DNA from: Microbacterium sulfonylureivorans
GTDB taxonomy: Bacteria; Actinomycetota; Actinomycetes; Actinomycetales; Microbacteriaceae
Assembly: GCF_003999995.1 (NCBI RefSeq)
Contig: NZ_RJAD01000003.1
Span: 430,361 to 494,360, forward strand
Reading direction: 5' to 3'
Length of the DNA stretch: 64,000 nt
The translations under genes and the position numbers were made by a program. How positions within the stretch are numbered: position 1 is the first letter of the stretch; the number at the start of each line of letters is the position of its first letter. The notes under the pieces were generated by a model. That model was not told where the DNA came from. It saw only the letters and a program-made list of their open reading frames with translations, and ran no database searches. This document shows positions 18,111-28,260 of the stretch, in pieces.

Positions 18111-20165
18111 TCACCGCCCGCCGAACCCGCCGCCGCCTCCCCCGCCGCCCGAGAAGCCTCCGCCCGACGATCCGCCCGACGACGACCACCCCGAGCTCGA
18201 CGACGATCCGCTCGAGCTCGAGCGCCCGCTCGAGACGGGCGTTGCGGCGAGTCGACCGATCGAGCGCGAGGCATCCGAGATCGAGTCCGACGTCACCGCG
18301 TCGAACAGTGACAGACGGGCGGTGGATGCCGCGACCGGCGTCGCCGCGCGGATGACGTCGACCCACTCGCGCTCCATGCCGAAGAGCACCGCGTAAGGGA
18401 GCAGCCGCTCGTAGACGTTGACGACCTCGGCGTCCGGAGTGTTCGGCTCGTCGCCGTAGGGCCGCGTCCCGGCGGAGACCAGGTCGGCCGTGCGTGGCGA
18501 TTGCGCTGCCCGCAGTCGGTCGGCCTCAGCGAGCCGCAGGTACTCGCGAATCCCGTCGAGGTACGTGCGGTGCGCTCCGCCGGCCCGCGTGAGGGTGGAC
18601 GCGGGCAGGCTGATGAAGGGCAGGAAGAAGCCCGCGAAGAATCCGCTGAAGATCGCGGCGATGTAGATCAGTCCGCCGAGGGCTCCGGCGTCCGGCATCA
18701 CGGCGAAGAACCCGTCCCCGAAGAAGATCAGGGCGAAGGCGAGCGCGATGCCGCCGAGCTGGAACAGGCCCCGCGTCGCGCCGATCCACGACGGCAGGGC
18801 GCTGCGATAGCCGCGCTGCTTCGTGAACTCGTCGATGCGGCGCACATAGGTGACGGCGCGGCTCGGGGGCTTGCGCGCGAACGCGCCGAGATCGATGTCG
18901 GCGCCGGGTCCGGCTTCCTTCCCGAAGAGCGTGTCGATCACGCGCTTGTCGTCATGCCCGAGTCCCGCGCGGTCGCGCAGCACGACCTCGAAGTCGTCGG
19001 GCTCGTCGCGGTCGCCGGTCGCGCGGATCTCGACCTTGTCGCGCACGGCGAGGTCGACCACGTGCGCGGCGAGGGCGCGACCCGGCACGTCGAGCACGCC
19101 CGCCGACAGCGTGATGGACTCGTCCGCCGGCGGGGTGTACTGGACGATCACGGGGTCGTCGTCGGGATTGCGTCGCGCGACGACCCTGACGCTCAGGAGG
19201 AAGAGCAGTCCGCCCGCACCCGACAGGAGCGCGAGGCCCGGCAGGATCCAGAGCCACCAGGGATACGGGGGCGGAGGCGGTGGGGTCTGCGCGGCGAACG
19301 TCCCCGGCGTGAAGCCGAGGGCGACGGTGATGTTCTCGTCGGGGCCGAGCGCCGTCTCGGCCGCCGTGAACGACACGCCGCTCGCCGTGGCCTCCGGATC
19401 GAGACCGGCGGTCGCGCCCACCGTCCACCCCCACGCCGTCACGGCGGCGGGCCACGGTCCGTCCTGCCGCGGACCGTCGAGGGCGCACCGCTCCGTCGAA
19501 CCTGCGCCGCCGACATAGCAGAACGCGCGACCGTCGAGCAGCCCGGCGGCAGCGTCCTCGGCCACATGGATGCGTGCCGTGACGGCGTCGAAGGGCTGAG
19601 CGTGATCGGTGCCCACGGTGTCCCAGAAGAACTCGTCGGCGTCGGTGTCCTCGTAGCGCAGCACGACGTCGTGCATCGCGTAGGTGATCACGTAGGTCTG
19701 CGCGCCACGGACGTAGGAGTCGTCGCCCGTCAAGACGTAGAGCCACTCGCCGTCGGTCTCGGTCCACCACGGGATCGGCGCGTCATCTGCGCCGGTGACG
19801 GAGCGCACGGACGTTCCGAGGCCGATCCCGCTTTCGACGAGTGGAAGGGCGCGCACCATGCCCTTGTTCTGGTCGAATTCCGGGAAGCGCGCGACGATCG
19901 TCTCGGTGGTGAGCAGATTGCTGGTGCCGCCGACCCCGCGCACCAGCCAGTAGTCGGCCTCGAACGAGTCGAAGGAGAAGTCGTCGACGTCGGCCGCCAG
20001 CTGGGCTGCCGCACGACCCGCATCGGAGCCGCGCACAGCGAACGACGGCGGGGCGCCCGCACCGGCGCGCAGCACGGCGACGACGACGGCGGCCGCGGCG
20101 AGGACCAGCACGAGCATTGCCGCGAGCACCCATGTGCGCCGCGTCGAGCTCCCCCAGACCCGCAT
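18111..20165 (-). CDS. DUF2207 family membrane protein with Ser/Gly-rich tail
   Basis: 684 residues. One N-terminal membrane helix (about 12-32), a large extracytoplasmic domain with the DUF2207 pattern ([14 protein letters not shown], then [16 protein letters not shown]), a second helix after [10 protein letters not shown] near residue 355, a cytoplasmic region, two further helices ([35 protein letters not shown]), and a low-complexity end of Ser then Gly repeats (about 635-684). This topology is standard for DUF2207/YciQ-like proteins of unknown function. ATG 20165 has a TAAGGT -10 box 7 nt upstream (leaderless). Confidence 0.88.
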   Translation of the reverse strand: MRVWGSSTRRTWVLAAMLVLVLAAAAVVVAVLRAGAGAPPSFAVRGSDAGRAAAQLAADVDDFSFDSFEADYWLVRGVGGTSNLLTTETIVARFPEFDQNKGMVRALPLVESGIGLGTSVRSVTGADDAPIPWWTETDGEWLYVLTGDDSYVRGAQTYVITYAMHDVVLRYEDTDADEFFWDTVGTDHAQPFDAVTARIHVAEDAAAGLLDGRAFCYVGGAGSTERCALDGPRQDGPWPAAVTAWGWTVGATAGLDPEATASGVSFTAAETALGPDENITVALGFTPGTFAAQTPPPPPPYPWWLWILPGLALLSGAGGLLFLLSVRVVARRNPDDDPVIVQYTPPADESITLSAGVLDVPGRALAAHVVDLAVRDKVEIRATGDRDEPDDFEVVLRDRAGLGHDDKRVIDTLFGKEAGPGADIDLGAFARKPPSRAVTYVRRIDEFTKQRGYRSALPSWIGATRGLFQLGGIALAFALIFFGDGFFAVMPDAGALGGLIYIAAIFSGFFAGFFLPFISLPASTLTRAGGAHRTYLDGIREYLRLAEADRLRAAQSPRTADLVSAGTRPYGDEPNTPDAEVVNVYERLLPYAVLFGMEREWVDVIRAATPVAASTARLSLFDAVTSDSISDASRSIGRLAATPVSSGRSSSSGSSSSSGWSSSGGSSGGGFSGGGGGGGGFGGR

Positions 20166-20172
20166 GACCCCC

Positions 20173-20178
20173 ACCTTA
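20173..20178 (-). promoter_or_regulatory. -10 box of the DUF2207 gene, leaderless
   Basis: TAAGGT on the minus strand, 7 nt before the ATG at 20165. Confidence 0.45.
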
Positions 20179-20191
20179 GGGGGCGCCGGCG

Positions 20192-21715
20192 TCACGCCGT
20201 GAGAGCGAGTGTCTCCGCCGTCTCGGTGAGCGTCTCGTCGGCGACCGCGGGGCGATCGTTCAGTGTCTCGCCGTAGCTCGGGATGAGTTCGCGCAGGCGG
20301 GGCTCCCACCCGTCGATCTGCCCGGGGAAGCAGGTCTTCATGAGCCCGAGCATGATCGAGACCGCGGTCGATGCGCCGGGCGATGCGCCGAGCAGGCCGG
20401 CGATGGAGCCGTCGGCGCCGGTGACCACCTCGGTGCCGAACTGCAGCACGCCGCCCTTGTCGGGGTCCTTCTTCATGACCTGCGCGCGCTGGCCGGCCTG
20501 GATGAGCTCCCAGTCCTCGTCCTTCGCGGTGGGCATGAACGTGCGCAGGCTGTCGACCTTCTTGGCGTGGTTCTTCAGCAGCTCTCCGACGAGGTAGGTG
20601 ATGAGCGAGGGGTTGTCCCACGCGACCTTGAGCATCGGGCCGATATTGCCGGGGCGGACCTGTCCGACGATGTCGAACAGCGAGCCGGTCTTCAGGAACT
20701 TGGGGCTGAACGTGGCGAAGGGGCCGAAGAGGAGGGAGGCCTCGCCGTCGACGACGCGCGTGTCGAGGTGCGGGACCGACATCGGCGGGGCTCCGACGGA
20801 TGCCTGCGAGTACACCTTGGCCTTGTGCTGGGCAACGACGGCGGGATTGGTCGTCTTGAGGAACTGGCCGCCGATCGGGAAGACGCCGTAACCCGAGATC
20901 TCGGGGATGCCCGAGCGCTGCAAGAGCTTGAGCGCCCAGCCGCCGGCGCCGACGAACACGAACTTGGCACGGATCTCGCCCGGGGTGCGGCCGATCGACC
21001 GGCGGTACTTCACACGCCATGAACCGTCGTCGAGGCGCTTCAGGCGACGCACCTCGGTGTTGGTGCGCACATCGGCGCCGTTCTCGGCGAGGTGCGCGAA
21101 CAGCTGTCGCGTGAGCGCGCCGAAGTCGACGTCGGTCCCGGCCGGCACGCGCGTGGCGGCGAACGGCTCGCCCTTGCGGCGCTTCTGCATGAGCAGCGGC
21201 GCCCACGTGTTGATGACGCGGGAGTCCTCGCTGTACTCGATGCCTGCGAACAGCGGCTCCTGCTTCAGCGACTCGTAGCGCTTCTTGAGGTACGCGACAT
21301 CCTTCTCACCCTGCACGAAGGTCATGTGCGGCGCGGAGTTGATGAACGTGGACGGGGCATCCAGCACACCCTCGTCGACGAGCGTGGACCAGAACTGACG
21401 GCTCTGCTGGAACTGCTCGTTGATCGAGATCGCCTTCGCCGGGTCGACGGACCCGTCCTTGCCCTCGGGCATGTAGTTGAGCTCGCAGAGCGCGGCGTGC
21501 CCCGTCCCGGCGTTGTTCCACGCGTTCGAGCTCTCGAGCGCCACGTCGTGGAGCCGCTCGAAGACCGCGATCTTCCAGGTCGGCTGCAGCTCCTGCAGCA
21601 GCGTCCCGAGCGTCGCGCTCATGATCCCGCCGCCGATGAGCAGGACGTCGACCGTGCCCGCGGGCAGATCGCTGTCGTCGGGATGGGGCAGGGCGTCGTC
21701 GGGCGTTTCGGTCAC
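20192..21715 (-). CDS. mqo: Malate:quinone oxidoreductase
   Basis: 507 residues. A peripheral membrane FAD enzyme that oxidises malate to oxaloacetate and reduces quinone, replacing or supporting malate dehydrogenase in the TCA cycle. Seen: the FAD-binding [14 protein letters not shown] near residues 24-37, [20 protein letters not shown] near 62-81, and the C-terminal [17 protein letters not shown] start; a TAGAAT box ends 6 nt before it and there is no RBS, so the message is leaderless. It is flanked upstream by the asd terminator hairpin. Confidence 0.97.
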   Translation of the reverse strand: MTETPDDALPHPDDSDLPAGTVDVLLIGGGIMSATLGTLLQELQPTWKIAVFERLHDVALESSNAWNNAGTGHAALCELNYMPEGKDGSVDPAKAISINEQFQQSRQFWSTLVDEGVLDAPSTFINSAPHMTFVQGEKDVAYLKKRYESLKQEPLFAGIEYSEDSRVINTWAPLLMQKRRKGEPFAATRVPAGTDVDFGALTRQLFAHLAENGADVRTNTEVRRLKRLDDGSWRVKYRRSIGRTPGEIRAKFVFVGAGGWALKLLQRSGIPEISGYGVFPIGGQFLKTTNPAVVAQHKAKVYSQASVGAPPMSVPHLDTRVVDGEASLLFGPFATFSPKFLKTGSLFDIVGQVRPGNIGPMLKVAWDNPSLITYLVGELLKNHAKKVDSLRTFMPTAKDEDWELIQAGQRAQVMKKDPDKGGVLQFGTEVVTGADGSIAGLLGASPGASTAVSIMLGLMKTCFPGQIDGWEPRLRELIPSYGETLNDRPAVADETLTETAETLALTA

Positions 21716-21721
21716 CCGACA

Positions 21722-21727
21722 ATTCTA
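21722..21727 (-). promoter_or_regulatory. -10 box of mqo, leaderless
   Basis: TAGAAT on the minus strand with 6 nt to the GTG start codon of mqo. Confidence 0.6.
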
Positions 21728-21741
21728 GGCGCGCGCGAAAG

Positions 21742-21759
21742 CGCCACCGACCGGTGGCG
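21742..21759 (-). terminator. Hairpin after asd
   Basis: CGCCACC / GGTGGCG, 7-bp stem with a 4-nt loop, followed on the minus strand by CTTTCG. It lies 60 nt after the asd stop codon and just before the mqo promoter. Confidence 0.6.
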
Positions 21760-21818
21760 TCCTCCACGCACGAAAGACCTGCGGTTCTTGACGGTTCCGC
21801 AAGCGCCGGATACCGCGC

Positions 21819-22982
<1,164 letters not shown>

Positions 22983-23029
22983 TTACCGTCCGTGGACCGC
23001 CGGACAGCGCAGGATTCGCGCCAGAACTG

Positions 23030-23548
23030 CTAGCGGCCGGTGCCGGCGTGGATCACGGCGTCGTCGTCGCCGTCCAGCCCGTAGGCGGTGTGCACGACTC
23101 GTGCGGCTTCGGCGAGGTCGTCGCCGCGCACCACGACGGAGATGCGGATCTCGGACGTTGAGATCATCTCGATGTTGACGCCCGAGACGCTCAGCGCCTC
23201 GAACAGGGTCGCGGAGACGCCCGAGTGCGTCCGCATGCCGGCGCCGACGACCGACAGCTTGCCGATCTGGTCGTCGTGGACGAGGCTTTCGAAGCCGATC
23301 TCGGCCTGGTCGCCCGCGAGGGCCCGGAGCGCGGTCGCGGCGTCGGTCTTCGGGAGGGTGAACGAGATGTCGGTGCGGCCCGTGGTCGCCGCCGACACGT
23401 TCTGGACGATCATGTCGACGTTGGCGCCGGACTTGGCGACCACCTTGAAGATCTCGGCGGCCTTGCCCGGCACGTCGGGAACGCCGGTGACCGTGACCTT
23501 GGCCTGGCTGAGGTCGGTCGCGACTCCCGCGACGATCGGCTCTTCCAT
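23030..23548 (-). CDS. lysC: Aspartokinase beta subunit from an internal start in lysC
   Basis: 172 residues, in the same frame as lysC, starting [10 protein letters not shown]. The sequence AAAGGGAGA lies 5 nt before this ATG, a good ribosome site inside the coding region. It covers both ACT domains. Alpha/beta production from one gene is known for aspartokinases of corynebacteria and bacilli; here it is inferred from the internal RBS and the matching length. Confidence 0.55.
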   Translation of the reverse strand: MEEPIVAGVATDLSQAKVTVTGVPDVPGKAAEIFKVVAKSGANVDMIVQNVSAATTGRTDISFTLPKTDAATALRALAGDQAEIGFESLVHDDQIGKLSVVGAGMRTHSGVSATLFEALSVSGVNIEMISTSEIRISVVVRGDDLAEAARVVHTAYGLDGDDDAVIHAGTGR

Positions 23549-24316
23549 GTCTTCTCCCTTTTCGCCGTCGGGGAGCGTCATCCCCGGGCCGAGCACGTAG
23601 GTCCCGACGCCCGAGCTGAACGTCGAGCGCGAGTGGATGAGCACCCCGTGACGACGGGCGTACTCGACGGCGCGGATGTACAGCACCTTGGCGCCGTTCG
23701 CGGCCAGTTCGAGCATCTCCTCGGACGACACCGTGCTCAGCTTGCGCGCCTTCGGCACCACGCGGGGGTCGGCGGTGAAGATGCCGTCCACGTCGCTGTA
23801 GATCTCGCACACGTCGGCTTCGAGGGCCGCCGCCAGCGCGACGGCCGTCGTGTCGGATCCGCCGCGGCCGAGCGTCGTGATGTCGCGGGTGTCGCGGTTG
23901 AAGCCCTGGAAGCCCGCGACGATGACGATCGCGCCCTCGTCGAGCGCTTCGCGCAGGCGGATCGGCGTGACGTCGACGATGCGGGCGGCGCCGTGCGTGG
24001 CATCCGTGATCATGCCCGCCTGGCTGCCGGTGAAGGACCGCGCCTCGAAGCCCATCGAGTGGATCGCCATGGCGAGGAGCGCCATCGAGATGCGCTCGCC
24101 GCTCGAGAGCAGCATGTCGAGCTCGCGCGGCGCGGGGATCGGCGCGACCTGCGCGGCGAGGTCGAGGAGCTCGTCGGTGGTGTCGCCCATGGCGCTCACC
24201 GCGACGACGACGTCGTGCCCCGCGCGGCGCGCGTCGACGATGCGCTTCGCGACCCGCTTGATGCTCACCGCGTCTGCGACGGATGATCCGCCGTACTTCT
24301 GGACGATCAGCGCCAC
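23030..24316 (-). CDS. lysC: Aspartokinase (alpha subunit)
   Basis: 428 residues. It phosphorylates aspartate, the committed step of the aspartate family. Kinase domain with VQKYGGSSV at the N-terminus, [30 protein letters not shown] and the [13 protein letters not shown] segment, then two ACT domains from about residue 265 that bind feedback inhibitors (lysine and threonine in relatives). GTG start at 24316 with GGGAG 7 nt upstream. An in-frame ATG at 23548 with its own RBS should give the beta subunit. A TAAGAT promoter box lies about 75 nt upstream. Confidence 0.96.
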   Translation of the reverse strand: MALIVQKYGGSSVADAVSIKRVAKRIVDARRAGHDVVVAVSAMGDTTDELLDLAAQVAPIPAPRELDMLLSSGERISMALLAMAIHSMGFEARSFTGSQAGMITDATHGAARIVDVTPIRLREALDEGAIVIVAGFQGFNRDTRDITTLGRGGSDTTAVALAAALEADVCEIYSDVDGIFTADPRVVPKARKLSTVSSEEMLELAANGAKVLYIRAVEYARRHGVLIHSRSTFSSGVGTYVLGPGMTLPDGEKGEDMEEPIVAGVATDLSQAKVTVTGVPDVPGKAAEIFKVVAKSGANVDMIVQNVSAATTGRTDISFTLPKTDAATALRALAGDQAEIGFESLVHDDQIGKLSVVGAGMRTHSGVSATLFEALSVSGVNIEMISTSEIRISVVVRGDDLAEAARVVHTAYGLDGDDDAVIHAGTGR

Positions 24317-24391
24317 GTTCGAACTCCCGGAAATGCCGCCGCGCGGCACTCATGTGTCACCGGCGCGATCGGATGCCGCGCCCGAGGATCC

Positions 24392-24397
24392 ATCTTA
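24392..24397 (-). promoter_or_regulatory. -10 box of lysC
   Basis: TAAGAT on the minus strand, leading to a leader of roughly 65-70 nt. The leader contains a GCCGCGCGGC hairpin near 24340 but no recognisable riboswitch. Confidence 0.35.
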
Positions 24398-24449
24398 CGG
24401 ACGCCCTCATGCTGTGCTGGCCATGTGTCGGCGCGCACGCGGAGCGTCG

Positions 24450-25382
24450 TCAGCCGGGGGCGATGGGCGGCAGATCGCCCGCCGCCGGACGCACGCGGAT
24501 CGTTCCCCCGGTGGCGGCGAGCCAGCATCCGAGGATCACGAGCGGGAAGCCGACGAGCAGGCCCAGCGTGATCTCCTCGCCGAGGATGATCGTGCCGAGG
24601 ACGATGGCGACGACCGGATTCACGTAGGTGAACAGCGGCGCGCGGACCGGCCCGACGCGCGCGATCAGCGCGAAGAACACGATGAACGCCAGGGCCGTGC
24701 ACAGCACCGCGAGCGCGACGAGGGCGACGGTGCTCTGCATCGTGGGCACCTCGTGCTGGGTGAGGAGCGCGATCGGCAGGTAGAACAGCCCGACCGCGAG
24801 AAGGGCGATCGTGATGGTGCCGAGCGACGGGACATCCTGGAGCTTGCGGGCGACGATGAACGGTGCGATCGCGTAGCAGAGCGCCACGAGCAGCACCTCG
24901 CCGATGGCGATGAGCCCACCGCCGCCCTCGACGGCGAGCCCGGGGCCCATGACCACGATCGCGACGCCGATGAAGCCCACGAACAGGCCGATCGCGCGGG
25001 ACGGGCGCAGCACCGACCGGTCGCCGCCGCCGAGCGCGATGACCGCCGCGAACAGGGGCACCGTCGCGACGAGGAGCCCGGTCAGCCCCGACGGCAGCGT
25101 CTGCTCGGCGTGCCCGAGGAGCAGGAAGGGCCCGGCCATCTCGATCGCGCCGAACGCGAGCACCCAGCCGACCTTCGCGAACGCGGGGCGCAGCGCCTTC
25201 TGCCGCAGCGCGAAGGGCAGCAGGAGCAGCGCGCCGAGAAGGGTGCGCCCTGCCACCACCGACGCCGGAGAGTACGAGTCGACGGCCTGCTTGATGAACA
25301 GATACGGGATGCCCCACAGCAGCGCCATCGCGCCGAACAGGATCCAGGCGCGCGTGTCGAAGCGCGGGACGAGGGCGTTCAT
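24450..25382 (-). CDS. EamA-family transporter (DMT superfamily)
   Basis: 310 residues with ten hydrophobic helices arranged as two EamA repeats (about 10-140 and 150-285). The signature ALLWGIPYLFIKQAV opens repeat 1 and YVNPVVAIVLGTIILGEE closes repeat 2. Such proteins export metabolites or amino acids; the substrate cannot be read from the sequence. ATG 25382 is preferred because GGGG lies 6 nt upstream; the in-frame TTG at 25403 is less likely. It lies between recR and lysC; export of aspartate-family amino acids would fit but is only a guess. Confidence 0.9.
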   Translation of the reverse strand: MNALVPRFDTRAWILFGAMALLWGIPYLFIKQAVDSYSPASVVAGRTLLGALLLLPFALRQKALRPAFAKVGWVLAFGAIEMAGPFLLLGHAEQTLPSGLTGLLVATVPLFAAVIALGGGDRSVLRPSRAIGLFVGFIGVAIVVMGPGLAVEGGGGLIAIGEVLLVALCYAIAPFIVARKLQDVPSLGTITIALLAVGLFYLPIALLTQHEVPTMQSTVALVALAVLCTALAFIVFFALIARVGPVRAPLFTYVNPVVAIVLGTIILGEEITLGLLVGFPLVILGCWLAATGGTIRVRPAAGDLPPIAPG

Positions 25383-25460
25383 GTCATTCCCCACATGGGA
25401 CAAGGCTGGAGGGCGAGGCGCGCCGGCACGATGCGCACGACCGCCAATCTAGGGCGGACG

Positions 25461-26054
25461 TCAGACAGAGCGGCGACCCTCGAACGCGCGGCCGAGAGTC
25501 ACCTCGTCGGCGTACTCGAGGTCGCCGCCGACAGGGAGGCCCGACGCCAGTCGTGTCACGGAGATCTCGAGCGTGTGCAGAAGACGGCTCAGATACGTCG
25601 CCGTAGCCTCGCCCTCGAGGTTGGGGTTCGTCGCCAGGATGACCTCCTGCACCGTGCCGTCGGCGAGGCGCTGCATGAGCTGCGTGATCCGGAGGTCGTC
25701 GGGTCCGATGCCCGCGATGGGACTGATCGCGCCGCCGAGCACGTGGTAGAGCCCGCGGAACTCGCGCGTGCGCTCGATGGCCGCGACATCCTTGGCGTCT
25801 TCGACCACGCAGATGAGCGATGCGTTGCGGCGCGGGTCGCGGCAGATCGAGCAGCGGTCCTGCTCGGTGACGTTGCCGCAGACCTCGCAGAAGCGCACCT
25901 TGTCGCGCACCTCGGCGAGCAGTGTCGCGAGGTGGGAGACATCGAAGTTCGGGGTCTGCAGGATGTGGAACGCGATGCGCTGCGCCGACTTCGGGCCGAT
26001 GCCGGGCAGCCGGCCGAACTCGTCGATCAGGTCTTGGACGATGCCGTCGTACAT
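25461..26054 (-). CDS. recR: Recombination mediator RecR
   Basis: 197 residues, full length. RecR with RecO loads RecA onto gapped DNA. Helix-hairpin-helix at the N-terminus ([14 protein letters not shown]), a four-Cys zinc finger (Cys56, 59, 68, 71), then a TOPRIM domain ([13 protein letters not shown], later [10 protein letters not shown]) and the C-terminal [18 protein letters not shown] motif. ATG 26054 is 3 nt after the dnaX stop codon, the classic dnaX-recR operon. Confidence 0.97.
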   Translation of the reverse strand: MYDGIVQDLIDEFGRLPGIGPKSAQRIAFHILQTPNFDVSHLATLLAEVRDKVRFCEVCGNVTEQDRCSICRDPRRNASLICVVEDAKDVAAIERTREFRGLYHVLGGAISPIAGIGPDDLRITQLMQRLADGTVQEVILATNPNLEGEATATYLSRLLHTLEISVTRLASGLPVGGDLEYADEVTLGRAFEGRRSV

Positions 26055-26057
26055 GGC

Positions 26058-28217
26058 CTAGTTGAACCTCGTCGGCGGCTCGTACGGCTCTTCGCGCACG
26101 AACGTCGCGCCCAGCATCTGCCGCACGACGGCCTCGCCGTAGCGCTGGACCCCGCCGTTGCGCATGGTGGTCACGGGCGGAAGGGGCGGCGCGACCACCG
26201 GCGGCACCGGGCGGTCGACCGCGGCATCCGGCTGGTCGGCCGCGGCGGCGTCTTCGTCGTCGGGCTCGATCGACGGTTCGACGTCGGCGGCGCGAAGCAC
26301 ATCGCCCTCGCGCACGGGTGCGAGCGTCGCGATGCGTGCCCGCGCGGCGTCTTCAGGCTCGTCGTCGACAGCGAACTGGCCGGCGGTCGACAGCGCGGCC
26401 GGGCCGGGGTCGGGGGGCGGCGCATCGGCGTCGGTCGGGATCGGCGCGACAGCCCACTCGGTGACCGGTGCGGCCGAGGACGGCGCGGCGGCGCGGGCCG
26501 GGGCCGATCCGCCGCCGATGGCGCGCGCGGGCGCGGGAGGAGCCGCCGGCGCGGTGGCCGACGCGGGACCGCCGGTGCCGTCGCCGTCGAACTTGGCGAG
26601 GTACTTCACGCGGATGCCGAGCACCGCCAGGATCGCCTGGCGCAGGTCTTCGCTGGGCCCGCCGCCGGCGGCACGCTGCTTGAACTTCGCGACGTCGGCC
26701 TGGCTCGCGAACGACAGCGTCAGGACGTCGTCGTCGAGGCCGGCCACCTCGGCGTTGGACGCGAGGAGCCAGGAGGTTCGACTGATGTCTTCGAGGCGGC
26801 CGAGCACTTCCGCCCACGCGTCGCGCATGCGTGCGAGCGTGACGGGGCCGGCCGGGACGGGAGGCGCGGCCGGTGTCGCCGCGGCGGGTTCGGCCGCCGG
26901 CTCGGCAGCCGTGGCCGGAGCCGACGGTGCGGAAGGAGCCACAGACGCGGAAGGAGCAGCGGCTGCGGCAGGCGCGGAGGGTGCGGCAGAGACCGTCTCC
27001 GTGCCGCGCGTCGACGTCTCGACCGTGCGCGTCGGCGCCTCGGCCGCTCGCGCAGCGGGGGCGGCCGCGGCGACAGCCGGGGGCACTGAGGCGGGCGCTG
27101 CGGGGGCAGAGGCATCCGCTCCCCTGGCGAGCACCCGGGCGACCATGAGCTCGAGCTGGAGGCGGGGCGAGGTGGCGCCGGTCATGTCGTCGAGCGTGGC
27201 GATCACCAGGTCGGCGGTGCGCGAGAGGCGCACGGTGCCGAAGGAGTCGGCCTGGCCCTTCATGCGCACGAGATCTTCGGCCGAGACACCGCGGAGCACG
27301 GCTGCGGCGCCCTGGCCCGTCGCGGCGACCACGATGAGGTCGCGCAGGCGCTCGAGCAGATCGTCGACGAACCGACGAGGATCCTGGCCGGTCTGGACCA
27401 CCCGGTCGACCGCAGCGAAGGCGCCCTGGGCGTCGCCGGCGGCGAAGGCGTCGACGACCTCGTCGAGCAGCTCGGCGTGGGTGTAGCCGAGGAGCGACAC
27501 CGCGCGCTCGTAGCGGACCCCGCCCTCTTCGGACCCGGCGATCAGCTGGTCGAGGAGGGAGAGCGTGTCTCGCGGCGAACCGCCACCGGCGCGGACGACG
27601 AGCGGCAGCACGCCCGCCTCGACCTCGACGCCCTCCTGGGTGCAGAGCTCTTCGACGTACGAGAGCATGGCGCCCGGCGGGACGAGCCGGAACGGGTAGT
27701 GGTGCGTGCGCGAGCGGATGGTGCCGATGACCTTCTCGGGCTCGGTCGTCGCGAAGATGAACTTGACGTGGTCGGGCGGCTCCTCGACGAGCTTCAGCAG
27801 CGCGTTGAAGCCCTGCGGCGTCACCATGTGCGCCTCGTCGAGGATGAAGATCTTGAAGCGGTCGCGCGCCGGCGCGAAGACGGCGCGCTCGCGCAGATCT
27901 CGGGCGTCGTCGACGCCGTTGTGCGAGGCGGCGTCGATCTCGACGACATCGAGGGATCCGCCCCCGCCGCGCCCGAGCTCGACGCAGCTGTCGCACTTCC
28001 CGCACGGGGTGTCGGTCGGCCCCTCGGCGCAGTTGAGGCAGCGAGCGAGGATGCGCGCCGACGTCGTCTTGCCGCAGCCGCGCGGGCCCGAGAAGAGGTA
28101 CGCGTGCCCGACGCGATCGCTCCGCAGCGCCGTCATGAGCGGCTCGGTGACCTGAGCCTGCCCGATCATCTCGCCGAACGACTCGGGTCGGTAGCGGCGA
28201 TAGAGGGCTGTGGTCAC
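26058..28217 (-). CDS. dnaX: DNA polymerase III subunits gamma and tau
   Basis: 719 residues. Clamp-loader ATPase of the replisome. AAA+ core with Walker A GPRGCGKTT at 44-52, zinc-binding Cys near 63, 72, 75 and 78, FILDEAHMVT and the SRTHHYPFRL sensor region; then a long Ala/Pro-rich linker (about 370-460) and tau-like C-terminal domains. GTG 28217 is selected because a TAGGCT box ends 6 nt before it (leaderless); a GTG two codons earlier is the alternative. No obvious slippery A-run for gamma frameshifting was seen, so a single product is likely. Confidence 0.95.
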   Translation of the reverse strand: MTTALYRRYRPESFGEMIGQAQVTEPLMTALRSDRVGHAYLFSGPRGCGKTTSARILARCLNCAEGPTDTPCGKCDSCVELGRGGGGSLDVVEIDAASHNGVDDARDLRERAVFAPARDRFKIFILDEAHMVTPQGFNALLKLVEEPPDHVKFIFATTEPEKVIGTIRSRTHHYPFRLVPPGAMLSYVEELCTQEGVEVEAGVLPLVVRAGGGSPRDTLSLLDQLIAGSEEGGVRYERAVSLLGYTHAELLDEVVDAFAAGDAQGAFAAVDRVVQTGQDPRRFVDDLLERLRDLIVVAATGQGAAAVLRGVSAEDLVRMKGQADSFGTVRLSRTADLVIATLDDMTGATSPRLQLELMVARVLARGADASAPAAPASVPPAVAAAAPAARAAEAPTRTVETSTRGTETVSAAPSAPAAAAAPSASVAPSAPSAPATAAEPAAEPAAATPAAPPVPAGPVTLARMRDAWAEVLGRLEDISRTSWLLASNAEVAGLDDDVLTLSFASQADVAKFKQRAAGGGPSEDLRQAILAVLGIRVKYLAKFDGDGTGGPASATAPAAPPAPARAIGGGSAPARAAAPSSAAPVTEWAVAPIPTDADAPPPDPGPAALSTAGQFAVDDEPEDAARARIATLAPVREGDVLRAADVEPSIEPDDEDAAAADQPDAAVDRPVPPVVAPPLPPVTTMRNGGVQRYGEAVVRQMLGATFVREEPYEPPTRFN

Positions 28218-28223
28218 CCCCAC

Positions 28224-28229
28224 AGCCTA
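28224..28229 (-). promoter_or_regulatory. -10 box of dnaX, leaderless
   Basis: TAGGCT on the minus strand, 6 nt before GTG 28217. It decides between the two candidate GTG starts. Confidence 0.5.
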
Positions 28230-28260
28230 CGACGTGCGTGTGACATCGGCTGGGCCCGGA

